Of a stretch of 5,448 nucleotides of DNA, positions 5,388 through 5,448 are shown one piece after another. A program made the position numbers and the translations under genes. The notes below the pieces were generated by a model that was not told where the DNA came from, did not search any database, and saw only the letters and a list, made by a program, of their open reading frames with translations. Source of the DNA: Rhodobacterales bacterium UBA5972 (GTDB taxonomy: Bacteria > Pseudomonadota > Alphaproteobacteria > Rhodobacterales > Rhodobacteraceae). The stretch lies in NCBI GenBank assembly GCA_002430125.1, contig DJBQ01000071.1, positions 530 to 5,977 on the forward strand. The letters are read 5' to 3'. Numbering within the stretch: position 1 is the stretch's first letter; each line of letters begins with the position of its first letter.

Positions 5388-5448
5388 ATGCGACCAAGCG
5401 TGCCTCAAAATCGCGCAGGCACAAGCGCGCAGTATCGCCGTAAAGCCG
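5386..5448 (-). CDS. C-terminal end of an unidentified protein, cut by window edge
   Basis: Reading the minus strand from the right edge, one frame is open for 20 codons and ends in TAA (5388-5386) exactly at the terminator T tract. The visible tail ends in LCLRDFEARLVA and looks like a normal amphipathic protein C terminus. The convergent position, with the stop abutting a bidirectional terminator, supports a real gene. Too little is present to name the family, and an open frame of 20 codons can occur by chance. Confidence 0.5.
   Translation of the reverse strand, partial: RLYGDTARLCLRDFEARLVA

Noticed and set aside
5226..5408. 60-codon minus-strand open frame over rpmG and the terminator
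   Set aside because: It runs through the terminator hairpin and antisense to rpmG; the alternative frame ending at 5386 is more credible.

Overview
The window reads as ordinary, gene-dense chromosome from an alphaproteobacterium, most likely of the order Rhodobacterales (Roseobacter/Rhodobacteraceae type). The grounds are the GatA sequence, the alphaproteobacterial type A RNase P RNA, a lipoprotein with an Excalibur domain resembling a family I recall from Rhodobacteraceae, the moderately high G+C, and putative promoters with a strong TTGAC -35 but a poor -10. These are recognition by eye, not database searches. I see no insertion sequence, phage, CRISPR array or tRNA.

Layout. Bases 1-1125 hold the 3' three quarters of gatA (amidotransferase that makes Gln-tRNA(Gln)). 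After 34 nt comes a gene for a 191-residue lipoprotein with a C-terminal Excalibur-type DxDxDG motif (1160-1735). Ten nt further is a zinc N-acetylmuramoyl-L-alanine amidase of the AmpD/AmiD class starting at GTG (1746-2441). The RNase P RNA gene rnpB follows about 5 nt after the amidase stop (about 2447-2848), so its promoter appears to lie inside the last codons of the amidase gene. A 117-nt leader region (2849-2965) with a plausible promoter and two hairpins then precedes a two-gene chromate-type operon: a rhodanese-ChrB fusion protein (2966-3784) and the ChrA efflux transporter (3781-5055), joined by an ATGA overlap. After a 111-nt gap with its own promoter comes rpmG (ribosomal protein L33, 5167-5334), then a strong bidirectional intrinsic terminator (5359-5387). 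The last 63 nt are the 3' end of an unidentified minus-strand gene that converges on this terminator.

How the genes work together. gatA, rnpB and rpmG are housekeeping genes of translation and tRNA processing. The lipoprotein and amidase are probably co-transcribed and both relate to the cell envelope. The rhodanese-ChrB/ChrA pair forms an inducible-looking oxyanion (chromate) resistance module inserted between core genes. No clearly novel system is visible. The most interesting points are the rnpB promoter buried in a coding end and overlapping an 11-bp imperfect palindrome, a possible ribosome-site hairpin ahead of the chr operon, and the little-studied Excalibur lipoprotein.
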